64,000 nucleotides of DNA from Billgrantia ethanolica (lineage in GTDB: Bacteria > Pseudomonadota > Gammaproteobacteria > Pseudomonadales > Halomonadaceae): contig NZ_JABFTX010000001.1 of NCBI RefSeq assembly GCF_021404305.1, forward strand, positions 1,240,001 through 1,304,000. Direction: 5' to 3'. Positions 1 through 7,956 of the stretch are shown here, one piece after another. Each line of letters begins with the position of its first letter. Position 1 is the stretch's first letter. Position numbers and translations under genes: made by a program. Under the pieces are notes generated by a model. That model saw nothing but the letters and a program-made list of their open reading frames with translations. It ran no database searches and was not told the origin of the DNA.

Positions 1-206
1 TGGTCGCAATCGAGCAGCGACGTATCGGGCTCTCGACACGACCTTCGGCCCGACCACTACCCTAGATTCCTGAGATGCCCCATACCCTCGGGCGAGGCTC
101 GGCCAGCCCTCTCGCCCAGGATGACACTCCGAGTGGCACGCCCGTCGGCAATCCGAGGCGTGTATAATACGGCTCCTGGATTCACCGGTGCCCAACAGGA
201 GTGCAC
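1..206. other. Non-coding leader upstream of rsxB
   Basis: I see no convincing gene in this stretch. A TATAAT hexamer lies at 163-168, about 39 nt before the GTG chosen for rsxB, and would serve as a -10 box. No good -35 hexamer sits 16-18 nt upstream, so the promoter is only a suggestion. The ribosome-binding site AGGAG is at 197-201. Confidence 0.4.
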
Positions 207-989
207 GTGACCCGCGACGCGACGCTGATCGAGGCCATCGACGCCCTGCTGCCCCAGACCCAATGCGGCAAGTGCGGGCACCCGGGCTGCCTTCCCTACG
301 CCGAGGCCATTGCCCAGGGCGAGGCGATCAACCGCTGCCCGCCCGGCGGCGAGGCCACCGTCGTGCGGCTAGCCGAGCTGACCGGTCAAACCCCGCTCCC
401 CCTCGAGGAGCCGGCCCAGTTGCCGCTGGCCGCCATGATTCGCGAAGCGGAGTGCATCGGCTGTACCAAGTGCATTCAGGCGTGTCCGGTGGACGCCATT
501 CTCGGTGCCAGCAAGCGCATGCACAGCGTGATCGCGACGGAGTGTACCGGCTGCGAACTGTGTGTCGCGCCCTGCCCGGTCGATTGCATCGACCTGGTGC
601 CGCACCCTGAGTGGCAGGCTGCCGGCGACGAAGCCGAGCGCGCGGCCTACCTGGCACGTCGCGCGGAACTGGGTCGCAGGCGCCACGACGCGCGCCGGCA
701 GCGGTTGGCACGCCTGGAGCGGGAGAAGCGCTTGGAGCGGCAGCGACGCATGATCCGCCGGGAGTCGCAAAGCTCACGTGGCACTGCGAGCACGACACCT
801 CAGCATCGCCAGCGACAAATGGCGGTCAAGGCGGCCGAACAGGCGGTGCGCAGGGCTCGCATGCAGTTCGAGAGCGCCCAGCGGCGCGATGACCAGGCGG
901 CCTGTCGCCTGGCCGAGTCTCAGCTCGAACGAGCCAACGCGCTGCTCGAGGAGGCGCGTGCCGCCCTGGCGTCGCCATCGCCACAATGA
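207..989 (+). CDS. rsxB: RnfB/RsxB-type iron-sulfur electron-transfer protein, orphan, with a long C-terminal tail
   Basis: This is a soluble RnfB/RsxB homologue. In the family it passes electrons to the membrane Rnf/Rsx complex, which in E. coli keeps SoxR reduced. The N-terminal third has the four-cysteine cluster ([10 protein letters not shown], then NRCPPGG). Two ferredoxin motifs follow ([12 protein letters not shown] and [12 protein letters not shown]), each with the Cx2Cx2Cx3C pattern. The usual N-terminal membrane anchor is missing, and about 100 residues of Arg/Glu/Gln-rich, probably coiled-coil tail are added, giving about 260 aa against about 190 in E. coli. I chose GTG 207 because AGGAG at 197-201 lies 5 nt before it; GTG 201 is too close to that site. 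nth follows after 28 nt, as at the end of the E. coli rsx operon, but no other rsx/rnf subunit is present. Confidence 0.88.
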   Translation: MTRDATLIEAIDALLPQTQCGKCGHPGCLPYAEAIAQGEAINRCPPGGEATVVRLAELTGQTPLPLEEPAQLPLAAMIREAECIGCTKCIQACPVDAILGASKRMHSVIATECTGCELCVAPCPVDCIDLVPHPEWQAAGDEAERAAYLARRAELGRRRHDARRQRLARLEREKRLERQRRMIRRESQSSRGTASTTPQHRQRQMAVKAAEQAVRRARMQFESAQRRDDQAACRLAESQLERANALLEEARAALASPSPQ

Positions 990-1017
990 ACCCTGCCGCC
1001 AAGAACCGGTTACCCCC

Positions 1018-1653
1018 ATGAACGCCCAGAAACGTTACGAGATCTTTTCCCGCCTGCGCGAGCACAACCCCAACCCCACCACGGAGCTGGACTGGAGCAC
1101 TCCCTTCGAGCTGCTCACGGCCGTGCTGCTCTCCGCCCAGGCCACCGACGTGGGGGTCAACAAGGCCACCGCGCGGCTGTTCCCGGTGGCCAACACGCCA
1201 CAAGCGATTCTCGATCTCGGGCTCGATGCGCTCAAGGAACACATCAAGACCATCGGCCTGTACAACACCAAAGCCGAAAACCTGATGAAAACCTGCCGCA
1301 TCCTGGTCGAGCGGCACGGCGGTGAGGTGCCAAGCACCCGGGCCGAGCTCGAGGCACTTCCCGGCGTGGGGCGCAAGACCGCTAACGTGATTCTCAACAC
1401 CGCCTTCGGGCAGCCCACCATGGCGGTGGACACGCACATTTTCCGGGTATCCAACCGTACCCGCATCGCCCCGGGCAAGAACGTGGTCGAGGTCGAGCAG
1501 AAGCTGCTGCGCCACGTGCCCAAGGAATTTCTGCACGACGCCCACCACTGGCTGATCCTGCACGGACGCTACACCTGCGTTGCCCGCCGTCCGCGCTGCG
1601 GCAGCTGCGTGATCGAGGATCTGTGCGAGTACAAGGAGAAGGTGGATATTTGA
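1018..1653 (+). CDS. nth: Endonuclease III (DNA glycosylase/AP lyase)
   Basis: Nth removes oxidised pyrimidines from DNA and cleaves the abasic site in base-excision repair. The 211-aa product has exactly the E. coli length. It shows the helix-hairpin-helix with catalytic lysine (LPGVGRKTANVI, around residue 120), the catalytic aspartate in AVDTHIFRV, and the C-terminal [4Fe-4S] loop as C-x6-C-x2-C-x5-C (CVARRPRCGSCVIEDLC). It lies 28 nt behind rsxB and is probably co-transcribed with it. I used ATG 1018, which gives the canonical N-terminus MNAQKRYEIFSRL; a longer reading frame upstream overlaps rsxB and is not needed. Confidence 0.97.
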   Translation: MNAQKRYEIFSRLREHNPNPTTELDWSTPFELLTAVLLSAQATDVGVNKATARLFPVANTPQAILDLGLDALKEHIKTIGLYNTKAENLMKTCRILVERHGGEVPSTRAELEALPGVGRKTANVILNTAFGQPTMAVDTHIFRVSNRTRIAPGKNVVEVEQKLLRHVPKEFLHDAHHWLILHGRYTCVARRPRCGSCVIEDLCEYKEKVDI

Positions 1654-1667
1654 GTGTCGTCACATTC

Positions 1668-1750
1668 GGGAAACACTGCAAAAATTCCTACGCGTGCGAA
1701 CCGCTGCGTTGCGCGGTAGCCCTCCGCCTTAGACGAATGAGGGTTTTGCA
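1668..1750. repeat. Imperfect palindromic intergenic sequence, possible small repeat element
   Basis: Between nth and the next gene, TGCAAAA (1677-1683) is mirrored by TTTTGCA (1744-1750), and an inner ACCGC...GCGCGGT pairing lies between them. The left edge reads GGAAACACTGCAAAA, which resembles the GGAAACGCTGATTTATT end of the larger palindromic element near argG (17319-17460). It could be a related miniature element or simply the nth terminator region. With one copy visible I cannot show that it is repeated. Confidence 0.35.
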
Positions 1751-1814
1751 TAATGGTGCACAGTCAGGGACGATGAAGCGGAAACGACAATAAAACAATA
1801 AGCCGGGCCGAATC

Positions 1815-2876
1815 ATGCCACTACACGACCGCCCCATCGGTGAGCGCATCGAGGCACTGCTCGCCCTTTCGCGCGAGCACGCCGATACCTTCTGCAGCCC
1901 CTCGGCATGGCTGGCCCGCGAGCGCTATCTGGCCAAGCACCCCACCCGGATTCTGGCCATGAAGTGCATGGATGGGCGGATACACCTTCCCCATGCCACC
2001 CGCACTCCACTGGGCATCATCACCCCCTTCCGCAACTTGGGGGGCATCTTCCATCTGGGCTGGCCCTATCTCGGCGAGATGCTCACCGATGCCGTGCACG
2101 CGGCCATTCATGGCGGCAACGGTGTGCTGTTGATCATCAGCTATCACTTTTCGCGCGGCGACCTGGCCCGCGGCTGTGCCGGCTTCGCCTGTGACGCCGA
2201 GGCCGCTCTGGCTCACGCCAACGAGATACGTCGTCAGGCCGAGCAGGTCTTCGGTCGCGATCATCGCAACGTCTACCCGCTGGTGTGCGGCTTCGAAACC
2301 GATACCGATTCTCTCATCGTCCACGGCAGCGATGGCGCCACTCTCGACATCGGCGAGTTGACGCTTGCCGAAGGCGCCGAACTCGACCAGCGCGTGGCTC
2401 AGGTGTGCCCCGACATACCCGGCGACATCCGCCGCGACCTGCTGCCGCTGCTGCAGGGCAACCTGCAGCATGTCGACTCCCTGCGCGGTACCGCTCGCGA
2501 GCTGGATATCGAACATCGCGAATGGGTCATCTGCATCGGGCGTGGGTTCGACTTCCTGCATCTGCCCAATACCGCTCTTATCGTCGGCCCCTACAGCCCC
2601 GATCTTTCCGAACCCATCGCCACGGCTGCCGCCATCATCGACGCCAACATGAAGGCCGGACGCATCTCCGACGATGGCTTCCTGCTGCTGGCTTCGACGC
2701 CATACGAGGCGATCGGCGTGGATCGCGCCCGCGCCGAGCTGAAGTCGCGCTTCCTGTCGGAGTTCGCTGCCCGGGTCATCTCCCGGGAGCATCCGCGGTT
2801 AGCCGCCAGCATGCTGTCGCGAACCGCCGTGGTGCACTGGCCGAGCCGCCGACTGGAACTCCTGTCACAGGCGTGA
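1815..2876 (+). CDS. CsoSCA-like carbonic anhydrase domain protein (not in a carboxysome locus)
   Basis: The 353-aa protein looks like a stand-alone relative of the carboxysomal beta-type carbonic anhydrase CsoSCA. A C-x-D-x-R motif (C51, D53, R55) matches the zinc cysteine and Asp-Arg dyad of beta enzymes. H111 and C121, in a YHFSRGD...GCAGF context, sit where CsoSCA has its remaining zinc ligands (in Halothiobacillus these are Cys173, His242 and Cys253 with Asp175/Arg177). If active, it would interconvert CO2 and bicarbonate in the cytosol. No carboxysome shell or RuBisCO gene is nearby. YdcF follows after 4 nt, so they are probably co-expressed. The family assignment rests on motif spacing that I judged by eye. 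Confidence 0.68.
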   Translation: MPLHDRPIGERIEALLALSREHADTFCSPSAWLARERYLAKHPTRILAMKCMDGRIHLPHATRTPLGIITPFRNLGGIFHLGWPYLGEMLTDAVHAAIHGGNGVLLIISYHFSRGDLARGCAGFACDAEAALAHANEIRRQAEQVFGRDHRNVYPLVCGFETDTDSLIVHGSDGATLDIGELTLAEGAELDQRVAQVCPDIPGDIRRDLLPLLQGNLQHVDSLRGTARELDIEHREWVICIGRGFDFLHLPNTALIVGPYSPDLSEPIATAAAIIDANMKAGRISDDGFLLLASTPYEAIGVDRARAELKSRFLSEFAARVISREHPRLAASMLSRTAVVHWPSRRLELLSQA

Positions 2877-2880
2877 CCGC

Positions 2881-3630
2881 ATGAGCGAACTCAAGATTCT
2901 TCTGCTCCCTCCGACGCTCAACGCGCTGCTCATCCTGCTGGGCCTGATGCTCGGCATTCGGCGCTTGTCTGGCGCTCTGCTGGTCATGCTGGGACTGGTC
3001 AGCCTGCTGTTGCTGGCCACGCCCATGGCTAGCCATGCTCTGCGCCAGGGGCTCGAGCCCTATTCACCGCCTTCGCCAAGCCAGCTGGAGACTGTCGAAG
3101 CCATCGTCATACTTGGCGGTGGGCGCGACTACGACGCCCCCGAATTCGGCTGGGGCGATGCGCCGGCCAACCCCACCTGGCGCCGCCTGGCCTACGGCGC
3201 CCACCTGCATCGCCAGAGCGAACTACCGATTCTGGTCAGTGGCGGTCGCGTCCATGGCGAAAACAGTGCCGAAGCGAGCCTGATGGCAGCCGCCCTGCGC
3301 GAAGTGTTCGACGTGCCGGTGCGCTGGCTGGAGGGCGCCAGCCGCAATACCGCCGAGAATGCGCGCTTGAGCGCCGAGGTGCTGCGCGCCGACGGCATCG
3401 CCCGGGTGGCGCTGGTCTCACAGGCCTGGCACTTGCCGCGTGCCGTGGCGGAGTTCGAGGCGCAGGGGCTGAATGTGGTGCCGGCGCCAACCGAATTCAC
3501 CAGTCCCCCACCCGCGGGGCTCACCGCCTGGCTGCCTCGCGCCTATCACCTCAACCAAAGCACCCGGGCGCTGCACGAGTGGCTGGGGCGCGGCGAGCAG
3601 GCGCTGCGCCGACAGCTACTGCGGCGCTGA
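2881..3630 (+). CDS. YdcF/ElyC-family DUF218 membrane protein
   Basis: A 249-aa protein with two N-terminal membrane segments (about residues 5-25 and 30-50), followed by a periplasmic or outer-face DUF218 domain. Family signatures are VEAIVILGGG near residue 75, PILVSGG near 117 and a conserved Asn-rich segment (ASRNTAENARLS) near 160. The E. coli relatives YdcF and ElyC bind SAM or act in envelope and peptidoglycan maintenance; the exact activity is not settled. The start is 4 nt after the preceding stop, so translation is probably coupled. Its last 15 bases overlap the 3' end of the convergent gene on the other strand. Confidence 0.85.
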   Translation: MSELKILLLPPTLNALLILLGLMLGIRRLSGALLVMLGLVSLLLLATPMASHALRQGLEPYSPPSPSQLETVEAIVILGGGRDYDAPEFGWGDAPANPTWRRLAYGAHLHRQSELPILVSGGRVHGENSAEASLMAAALREVFDVPVRWLEGASRNTAENARLSAEVLRADGIARVALVSQAWHLPRAVAEFEAQGLNVVPAPTEFTSPPPAGLTAWLPRAYHLNQSTRALHEWLGRGEQALRRQLLRR

Positions 3631-4032
3631 AGCTCCCACCTGGCGCAGCCACTCCTGCAGGTTGTAGTAATTGGTGACCCGAGTGATCTTGCCGCCGCGT
3701 ACCTCGAAGAAGGCACCACCCGGCAGCACGTAACGCTGGCCCTGAGCCGGCGGCAGCCCTACATCGGTGGCGCGGTACTCGCCGTGCACCACGTATTCAG
3801 CGGCCGCCCGGGCGCCGTCGGCCGTGGCCATGACGACGATATCCTCGAGGCGCTCCACATAGCTTCGATCCATGCGCGCCAGGAAAGCACGGAAGGTCTC
3901 GCGACCGCACTCCCGCTCACCCTGGTTGAGATCATGTACCACCGCCTCGTCGAGGCAGGCGAGCATTGCCTCCCAATCGCCGCGGTTGAAGGCCGCGTAG
4001 TAATCCTCAATCAGTTGCACGCTGTCGGACAT
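3616..4032 (-). CDS. NTF2-like/SnoaL-type small protein
   Basis: A 138-aa protein of the nuclear-transport-factor-2 fold (SnoaL / ketosteroid-isomerase-like). It opens with the typical helix (IEDYYAAFNRGDWEAMLACLDEAVVHD). The C-terminal half has the usual strands (GGAFFEVRGGKITRVTNYYNLQEW). Substrates in this superfamily vary widely, so no reaction is assigned. I start at ATG 4032 rather than five codons upstream because AGGAGG sits just before it. A 9-bp inverted repeat lies upstream at 4063-4092. Confidence 0.8.
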   Translation of the reverse strand: MSDSVQLIEDYYAAFNRGDWEAMLACLDEAVVHDLNQGERECGRETFRAFLARMDRSYVERLEDIVVMATADGARAAAEYVVHGEYRATDVGLPPAQGQRYVLPGGAFFEVRGGKITRVTNYYNLQEWLRQVGASAPQ

Positions 4033-4062
4033 GACCCCTCCTGCCAATCACCGATGGTTCGA

Positions 4063-4092
4063 AAGGCGCCAGTGTAGCCAGTGTGGCGCCTT
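4063..4092. other. Inverted repeat AAGGCGCCA / TGGCGCCTT upstream of the NTF2-like gene
   Basis: A perfect 9-bp inverted repeat (4063-4071 and 4084-4092) has a 12-nt spacer between two leftward genes. It lacks a T-run on either side. It could be an operator or the terminator of the leftward gene to its right, though that gene ends about 100 nt away. Function unknown. Confidence 0.35.
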
Positions 4093-4198
4093 CACAACAC
4101 CACGTGTCCGACACGAGACTATTGCTCCACGACAGCAATCGACAGGTTCTCAGGTCCCCTGCCCAGAAACGGCCCCTTCTCAGAAACATCCCCTCTTC

Positions 4199-5206
4199 TC
4201 AGAACCCGATCGCTTCCAGCCGGTCGGCCAGGTCCTCGAGGGTGGCCAGGCCCTGTACGTCGGTGGGCAGCCAGGGCAGCCGGGGGCGCGGAAGATGGCC
4301 CAGCTCGGCGTCGATACGCGCCAGGTAGCTGGCCTCCTGCGTGCGGCGAGCGCGCAGGAAGTCGCCATCGGCCTCGTCGGGAATCACTCGGTTGACCAGC
4401 GTTCCGGCCACCGGGATCTTCACCGCCTCGAGTGCCGCCACGGCGCGGGCGGTCTCGAGGATCGGCAGCCGCTCCGGGGTCAGCACGAAAAGAAAGCCGG
4501 TACACTCGGGATCCTCGACCCGACGGCGCGCCTGGTGGAAGAGCCGGCGCCGTTCGATCAGGGTGCGTGCCACGTCCCGGGTGCGCTCGTCGAGACCGCT
4601 GAGCGGGTCCTCCTGGGGGTCGTCGAAGGGGGTGGCAACGTCGCGCCCGCGCTTGGGCGTCAGGTGTGACAACACCTTGCCCAGTTCTTCGGACTTGCGA
4701 TTGTGGGCCAGCAGGCCGTCGGTCCAGGCGGCCATGGCCTCGGGCAGGCTGAGCAGGCGCAGAGTGTGGCCGGTGGGGGCAGTGTCGAAGATGATCAGGT
4801 CGTGCTCGGGATCCTCGGCGGTGATGAGCCGCGAGAGCCGCTCCAGCAACGCCGCCTCCTGGGTTCCCGGCGACTGTCGGGTCAGGCGCATCTGGCGCTC
4901 CAGCTCCGCCATCATCTGCGGTGCCGCGAAACGACGCATCTGCTCGGTGACCCGCGCCAGGTGCGCCTCCACCTCGGCATCCGGGTCGATCTCCATGGCA
5001 TCGAGGTTGGGTAGCAGGCGCCGCGGCACGTCGCCCAGCTCACGGTCGAAGACGTCGCCCAGACTATGCGCCGGATCGGTGGAGACCACCAGCACGCGCC
5101 GCTCCCGTCGCGCCGCCAGTACCGCCAGTGACGCGGCCACGGTGGTCTTGCCCACGCCCCCCTTGCCGCCTACCCAGAGCAGGCGTTTATCAAGCAAATC
5201 CTTCAT
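4199..5206 (-). CDS. ArsA/Get3-family ATPase
   Basis: A 335-aa single-domain ATPase of the ArsA/TRC40 group. It has the deviant Walker A (GGKGGVGKTTVAAS, about residues 13-26), the signature-lysine arrangement of the SIMIBI class, switch I (STDPAHSLGDVF) and Walker B (DLIIFDTAPTGHTLRLL). No arsenite pump or arsR gene is nearby, and the Cys triad of true ArsA is not evident. A role in handling membrane or thiol-bearing partners is therefore as likely as arsenite export. It lies downstream of cstA and a small protein ending in Cys-Cys, in one leftward run with gaps of 36 nt or less, which suggests a single operon. Confidence 0.85.
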   Translation of the reverse strand: MKDLLDKRLLWVGGKGGVGKTTVAASLAVLAARRERRVLVVSTDPAHSLGDVFDRELGDVPRRLLPNLDAMEIDPDAEVEAHLARVTEQMRRFAAPQMMAELERQMRLTRQSPGTQEAALLERLSRLITAEDPEHDLIIFDTAPTGHTLRLLSLPEAMAAWTDGLLAHNRKSEELGKVLSHLTPKRGRDVATPFDDPQEDPLSGLDERTRDVARTLIERRRLFHQARRRVEDPECTGFLFVLTPERLPILETARAVAALEAVKIPVAGTLVNRVIPDEADGDFLRARRTQEASYLARIDAELGHLPRPRLPWLPTDVQGLATLEDLADRLEAIGF

Positions 5207-5242
5207 ACCAAATCCTACGTGTCGAGCGTCCTGTCAGGATTC

Positions 5243-5545
5243 TCAACAGCACTTGAAATGATCCAATGGCGACCTCTCCATGCCCATACGCTTGTGCCAG
5301 TCATGGAAGCGCTCCAGCAGCAGTGGCTGCAGCTCGAGGGTGTAATAGGCAGCCGGATTGGGCACGCCCATCATTTCCGAGAAGACCAGCAGCATGAACA
5401 GATCGTCCTCGTCACGGCGGGCCCGGGCAATGGCCCCGCGATAGCGCGAGGAGTAGACCTCCTCGGCGAAGAAACGGGCCTGGCTGAGCCAGGCCCGAAT
5501 CCTTTCGAGACGAGGATCATGCGAATCGTCATGATCGTCGTGCAT
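5243..5545 (-). CDS. Small CC-terminal protein (cory-CC-star-like)
   Basis: A 100-aa acidic/basic protein, RLERIRAWLSQARFFAEEVYSS at its start and ending exactly in Phe-Lys-Cys-Cys before the stop. The invariant Cys-Cys-stop terminus matches the family called cory-CC-star in public annotation, whose biochemical role is unknown to me. A GGAGGAC ribosome-binding site precedes the ATG. It sits between cstA and the ArsA-like ATPase, 15 nt after cstA. The C-terminal Cys pair could bind metal or act as a redox or client tag for the ATPase; this is inference only. Confidence 0.7.
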   Translation of the reverse strand: MHDDHDDSHDPRLERIRAWLSQARFFAEEVYSSRYRGAIARARRDEDDLFMLLVFSEMMGVPNPAAYYTLELQPLLLERFHDWHKRMGMERSPLDHFKCC

Positions 5546-5560
5546 GTCGTCCTCCGCGGT

Positions 5561-7237
5561 TCACTCCTGCTGCTCGGCCATCTCCGCCCTGGAGCGCTTG
5601 AGCGCCGAGGCGCACTCCATGGCGACCAGGATGGCGGCAACCAGCACCACGATGTCGAGGAACAGCAGGAAGTAGTTACCCTGCTCGAAGAAGGCGCGCA
5701 GCTGAATCAGCAGTGCGGCGATGGTCATCACCAGCAGGAAGCACAGCGGCACCAGGGTGTACCACATGGGCCGCCGCAGGCGAACCAACATCACCGTGAT
5801 GACCAGCAGCGTCAGGCCGGCCAGCAGCTGGTTGGTGGTACCGAACAGCGGCCAGATGATCATGCCGCCGGTGCCGTCCGCTCCACCCGCACCGAAGGCC
5901 AGCAGCAGACAGCTCCCAACCGCCAGCAGAGTCGCCGGGGCGTTCTTCTTCATCCACGGCTGGTTATAGATATCGCCCCACTCCTGGAAGATATAGCGCT
6001 GCAGACGCAGGCCGGTGTCCATGGTGGTACCGGCAAACAGCGCCGCCATGACCGTCAGCAGCGTGGCCGCCGTCACTTCGTTGAGGCCCAGGCCGTTATG
6101 AATCATGTAGGCACCGCCTTCGACGAAGGCATTGACGCCGCCCTGACCGAAGGCGGTGTACATCGCCTGCCAATCGGCGAAGGTGGCGAAACCGGCAGTG
6201 GCGGCAAGAATGGCGGCCAGCGCCAGCATGCCCTCGCCCACGGCACCGAAGTAGCCGACGAAGCGGGCGTCGGTTTCCTTGTTGAGCTGCTTGGACGTGG
6301 TGCCGGAAGAGACCAGACCGTGGAAGCCCGAGATGGCGCCACAGGCAATGGTGACGAACAGCAAGGGTATCAGCGAGGGCGTCCCTGCCGGCACGTCCGG
6401 ATTGATGGCCGGCGCCACCAGGGTCGGGTTGAGCAGTAGAATCGAGCCGTAGAGCACGATCAGACCGATGAAAAGCTGCAAGCCGTTGATGTAGTCGCGT
6501 GGCTGGAGCAGCACCCACACCGGCAGCAGCGAGGCAATCGCCGCGTAGCCGAACAGGATCAGGATCCACACGGCGTTACCGGAAAGCGCCCCCACCTCGG
6601 CAGGCATCTGTACCGGCACCGCTGGGCCGATGAAGATAAGCACGTACAGCGCGATGACCCCGAGTACGGAGACCACCGGCAGGCTGAGGATGCGCCGATA
6701 GATCAGCTGACCGATGATCAGCGCCACCAGGATCGCCCCCCATACCGGTACCACGGCGGTGGAGAAATTCATCATCAAGCCGGCGATGACCACGGCGAAT
6801 ACCGCGTTCACCATCAGCAGTACGAGGAAAATGACGATCATGAAGATGCTGCGGGCGCGCTTGCCGACCACGTCACCGGTCAGGGCGCCGACGGATTTGG
6901 CCTTGTTGCGTACGCTGGCCCAGATTGCGCCGAAATCGTGCACCCCGGCAAAGAAGATGGTGCCCAGCACGACCCACAGGAAGGCCGGCAGCCAGCCCCA
7001 GATGACGGCAATGGCGGGACCGACGATGGGAGCGGCACCGGCCACCGAAGTGAAATGATGGCCCCAGAGAATGAATCGATTGGTGGGAACGAAATCCACC
7101 CCGTCTTCGTATTCGTGAGCAGGCGTCTTGAAGTCGGGATCGAGGCGATAGATCTTGGTGGCAATGAAACGCGAGTAGAGGAAGTACCCCGCGGCCATTC
7201 CACCGAGACCCAGGATCAGCAGAACGATAGCACTCAT
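5561..7237 (-). CDS. cstA: CstA-family carbon-starvation/pyruvate or peptide transporter
   Basis: CstA proteins are polytopic inner-membrane transporters linked to peptide and pyruvate uptake when preferred carbon is exhausted. This 558-aa copy has around 15 predicted membrane segments. It carries the family's conserved blocks HHFTSVAGAAPIVGPAIA (about residues 60-77), GVHDFGAIWAS (about 100) and the C-terminal GTTNQLLAGLTLL. It is shorter than E. coli CstA (about 700 aa), resembling the compact class. It leads a leftward run with the CC-tailed protein and the ArsA-like ATPase. About 290 nt of regulatory DNA separates it from the divergent small-membrane-protein gene. Confidence 0.93.
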   Translation of the reverse strand: MSAIVLLILGLGGMAAGYFLYSRFIATKIYRLDPDFKTPAHEYEDGVDFVPTNRFILWGHHFTSVAGAAPIVGPAIAVIWGWLPAFLWVVLGTIFFAGVHDFGAIWASVRNKAKSVGALTGDVVGKRARSIFMIVIFLVLLMVNAVFAVVIAGLMMNFSTAVVPVWGAILVALIIGQLIYRRILSLPVVSVLGVIALYVLIFIGPAVPVQMPAEVGALSGNAVWILILFGYAAIASLLPVWVLLQPRDYINGLQLFIGLIVLYGSILLLNPTLVAPAINPDVPAGTPSLIPLLFVTIACGAISGFHGLVSSGTTSKQLNKETDARFVGYFGAVGEGMLALAAILAATAGFATFADWQAMYTAFGQGGVNAFVEGGAYMIHNGLGLNEVTAATLLTVMAALFAGTTMDTGLRLQRYIFQEWGDIYNQPWMKKNAPATLLAVGSCLLLAFGAGGADGTGGMIIWPLFGTTNQLLAGLTLLVITVMLVRLRRPMWYTLVPLCFLLVMTIAALLIQLRAFFEQGNYFLLFLDIVVLVAAILVAMECASALKRSRAEMAEQQE

Positions 7238-7523
7238 TCCGTCGGCTCCTTTTTGAGGAATGTGTTTTTTTCTTTCTTCTAGGTTCGCATGTTTCGCGAA
7301 GCGTCAGGTCGTCCAGCGCATGTTGCACTGATCTGAAATGATGACCAGAGCGGCCCGGCAAGTCCAATTTCAGGCCTGAATCATTCCACTTTATTACTCT
7401 AAAGTCGTAGCTAACGGTCGTGGCGTCCATTTCCCCCAAGCCGGAAGCGCCGCGTTGACCCAAGGTCGTACAGCCTCATCAAATGGCGCGCGTTACGCTG
7501 CCAGAGAGTCCCGACGTAAAGCG
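7238..7523. promoter_or_regulatory. Divergent regulatory region between cstA and the sensor-kinase cluster
   Basis: This 286-nt non-coding stretch holds a perfect 12-bp palindrome TTCAGGCCTGAA at 7369-7380 and a nearby AT-rich stretch with AAAGTCGTAGCTAAC around 7402-7416. Either could be an activator or repressor site. The cstA leader itself contains a T-rich tract just before the gene. The sequence alone does not identify the regulator; the adjacent CrbS-like system is a candidate. Confidence 0.4.
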
Positions 7524-7820
7524 ATGAGCCCCATGTCAGAAAGTCTGCTCCAACTCGCCATGGCCGGTGCATTCGGCGCCTTCATCGGTCTGCTGTTCCG
7601 GGTCACCCGCCGTCCGGGGCAGGCGCGCGCCTTCACGTTCACCCTGGTCGGGCTGGTTGCCGGCATCACCGCCTACTTGATCTTCCATGTCCTGACCCGC
7701 ACCACCGGCGCCCCGCCCTGGCTGCTGCCGGTGCTGGTGCTGTTGCAGGTGTGGCTGTGGCTCGGCCCCCTGGGACCGAAGTTCCGTCATCTCGGAAAGG
7801 ACGGCGACGAACCCCGTTGA
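7524..7820 (+). CDS. Small hydrophobic protein of unknown function
   Basis: A 98-aa protein with three likely membrane segments (about residues 8-24, 38-56 and 66-86) and a short charged C-terminus (KFRHLGKDGDEPR). I do not recognise the family. Two in-frame starts are possible, ATG 7524 and ATG 7533, neither with a strong ribosome-binding site; longer starts upstream look non-coding. It precedes the response regulator by 136 nt on the same strand, so it may be transcribed separately. Confidence 0.6.
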   Translation: MSPMSESLLQLAMAGAFGAFIGLLFRVTRRPGQARAFTFTLVGLVAGITAYLIFHVLTRTTGAPPWLLPVLVLLQVWLWLGPLGPKFRHLGKDGDEPR

Positions 7821-7956
7821 AGGCTAGTCCTCGCTCCCGCCCGGTGTTCCGCTTCCGACAATCCCGAACCCCTTCTGCCAAGGTCGTCTTTGCTGCCCTC
7901 GGCTTGCACACTAGACTGGTGATTAACAAGACATAATGCCTTTCGAGGAGTAATGC

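Noticed and set aside
4199..5206. Genuine arsenite-efflux ArsA
   Set aside because: Only one ATPase half is present, there is no arsB, arsD or arsR nearby, and the metal-binding cysteines are not evident.
5219..6439. 406-codon open frame on the plus strand
   Set aside because: Antisense to cstA and the CC-tailed protein; Gln/His/Arg-rich with no recognisable domain.
7904..7937. TTGCAC...CATAAT as a sigma-70 promoter for the response regulator
   Set aside because: The hexamers are separated by 22 nt, too far for sigma-70; other combinations are weaker.
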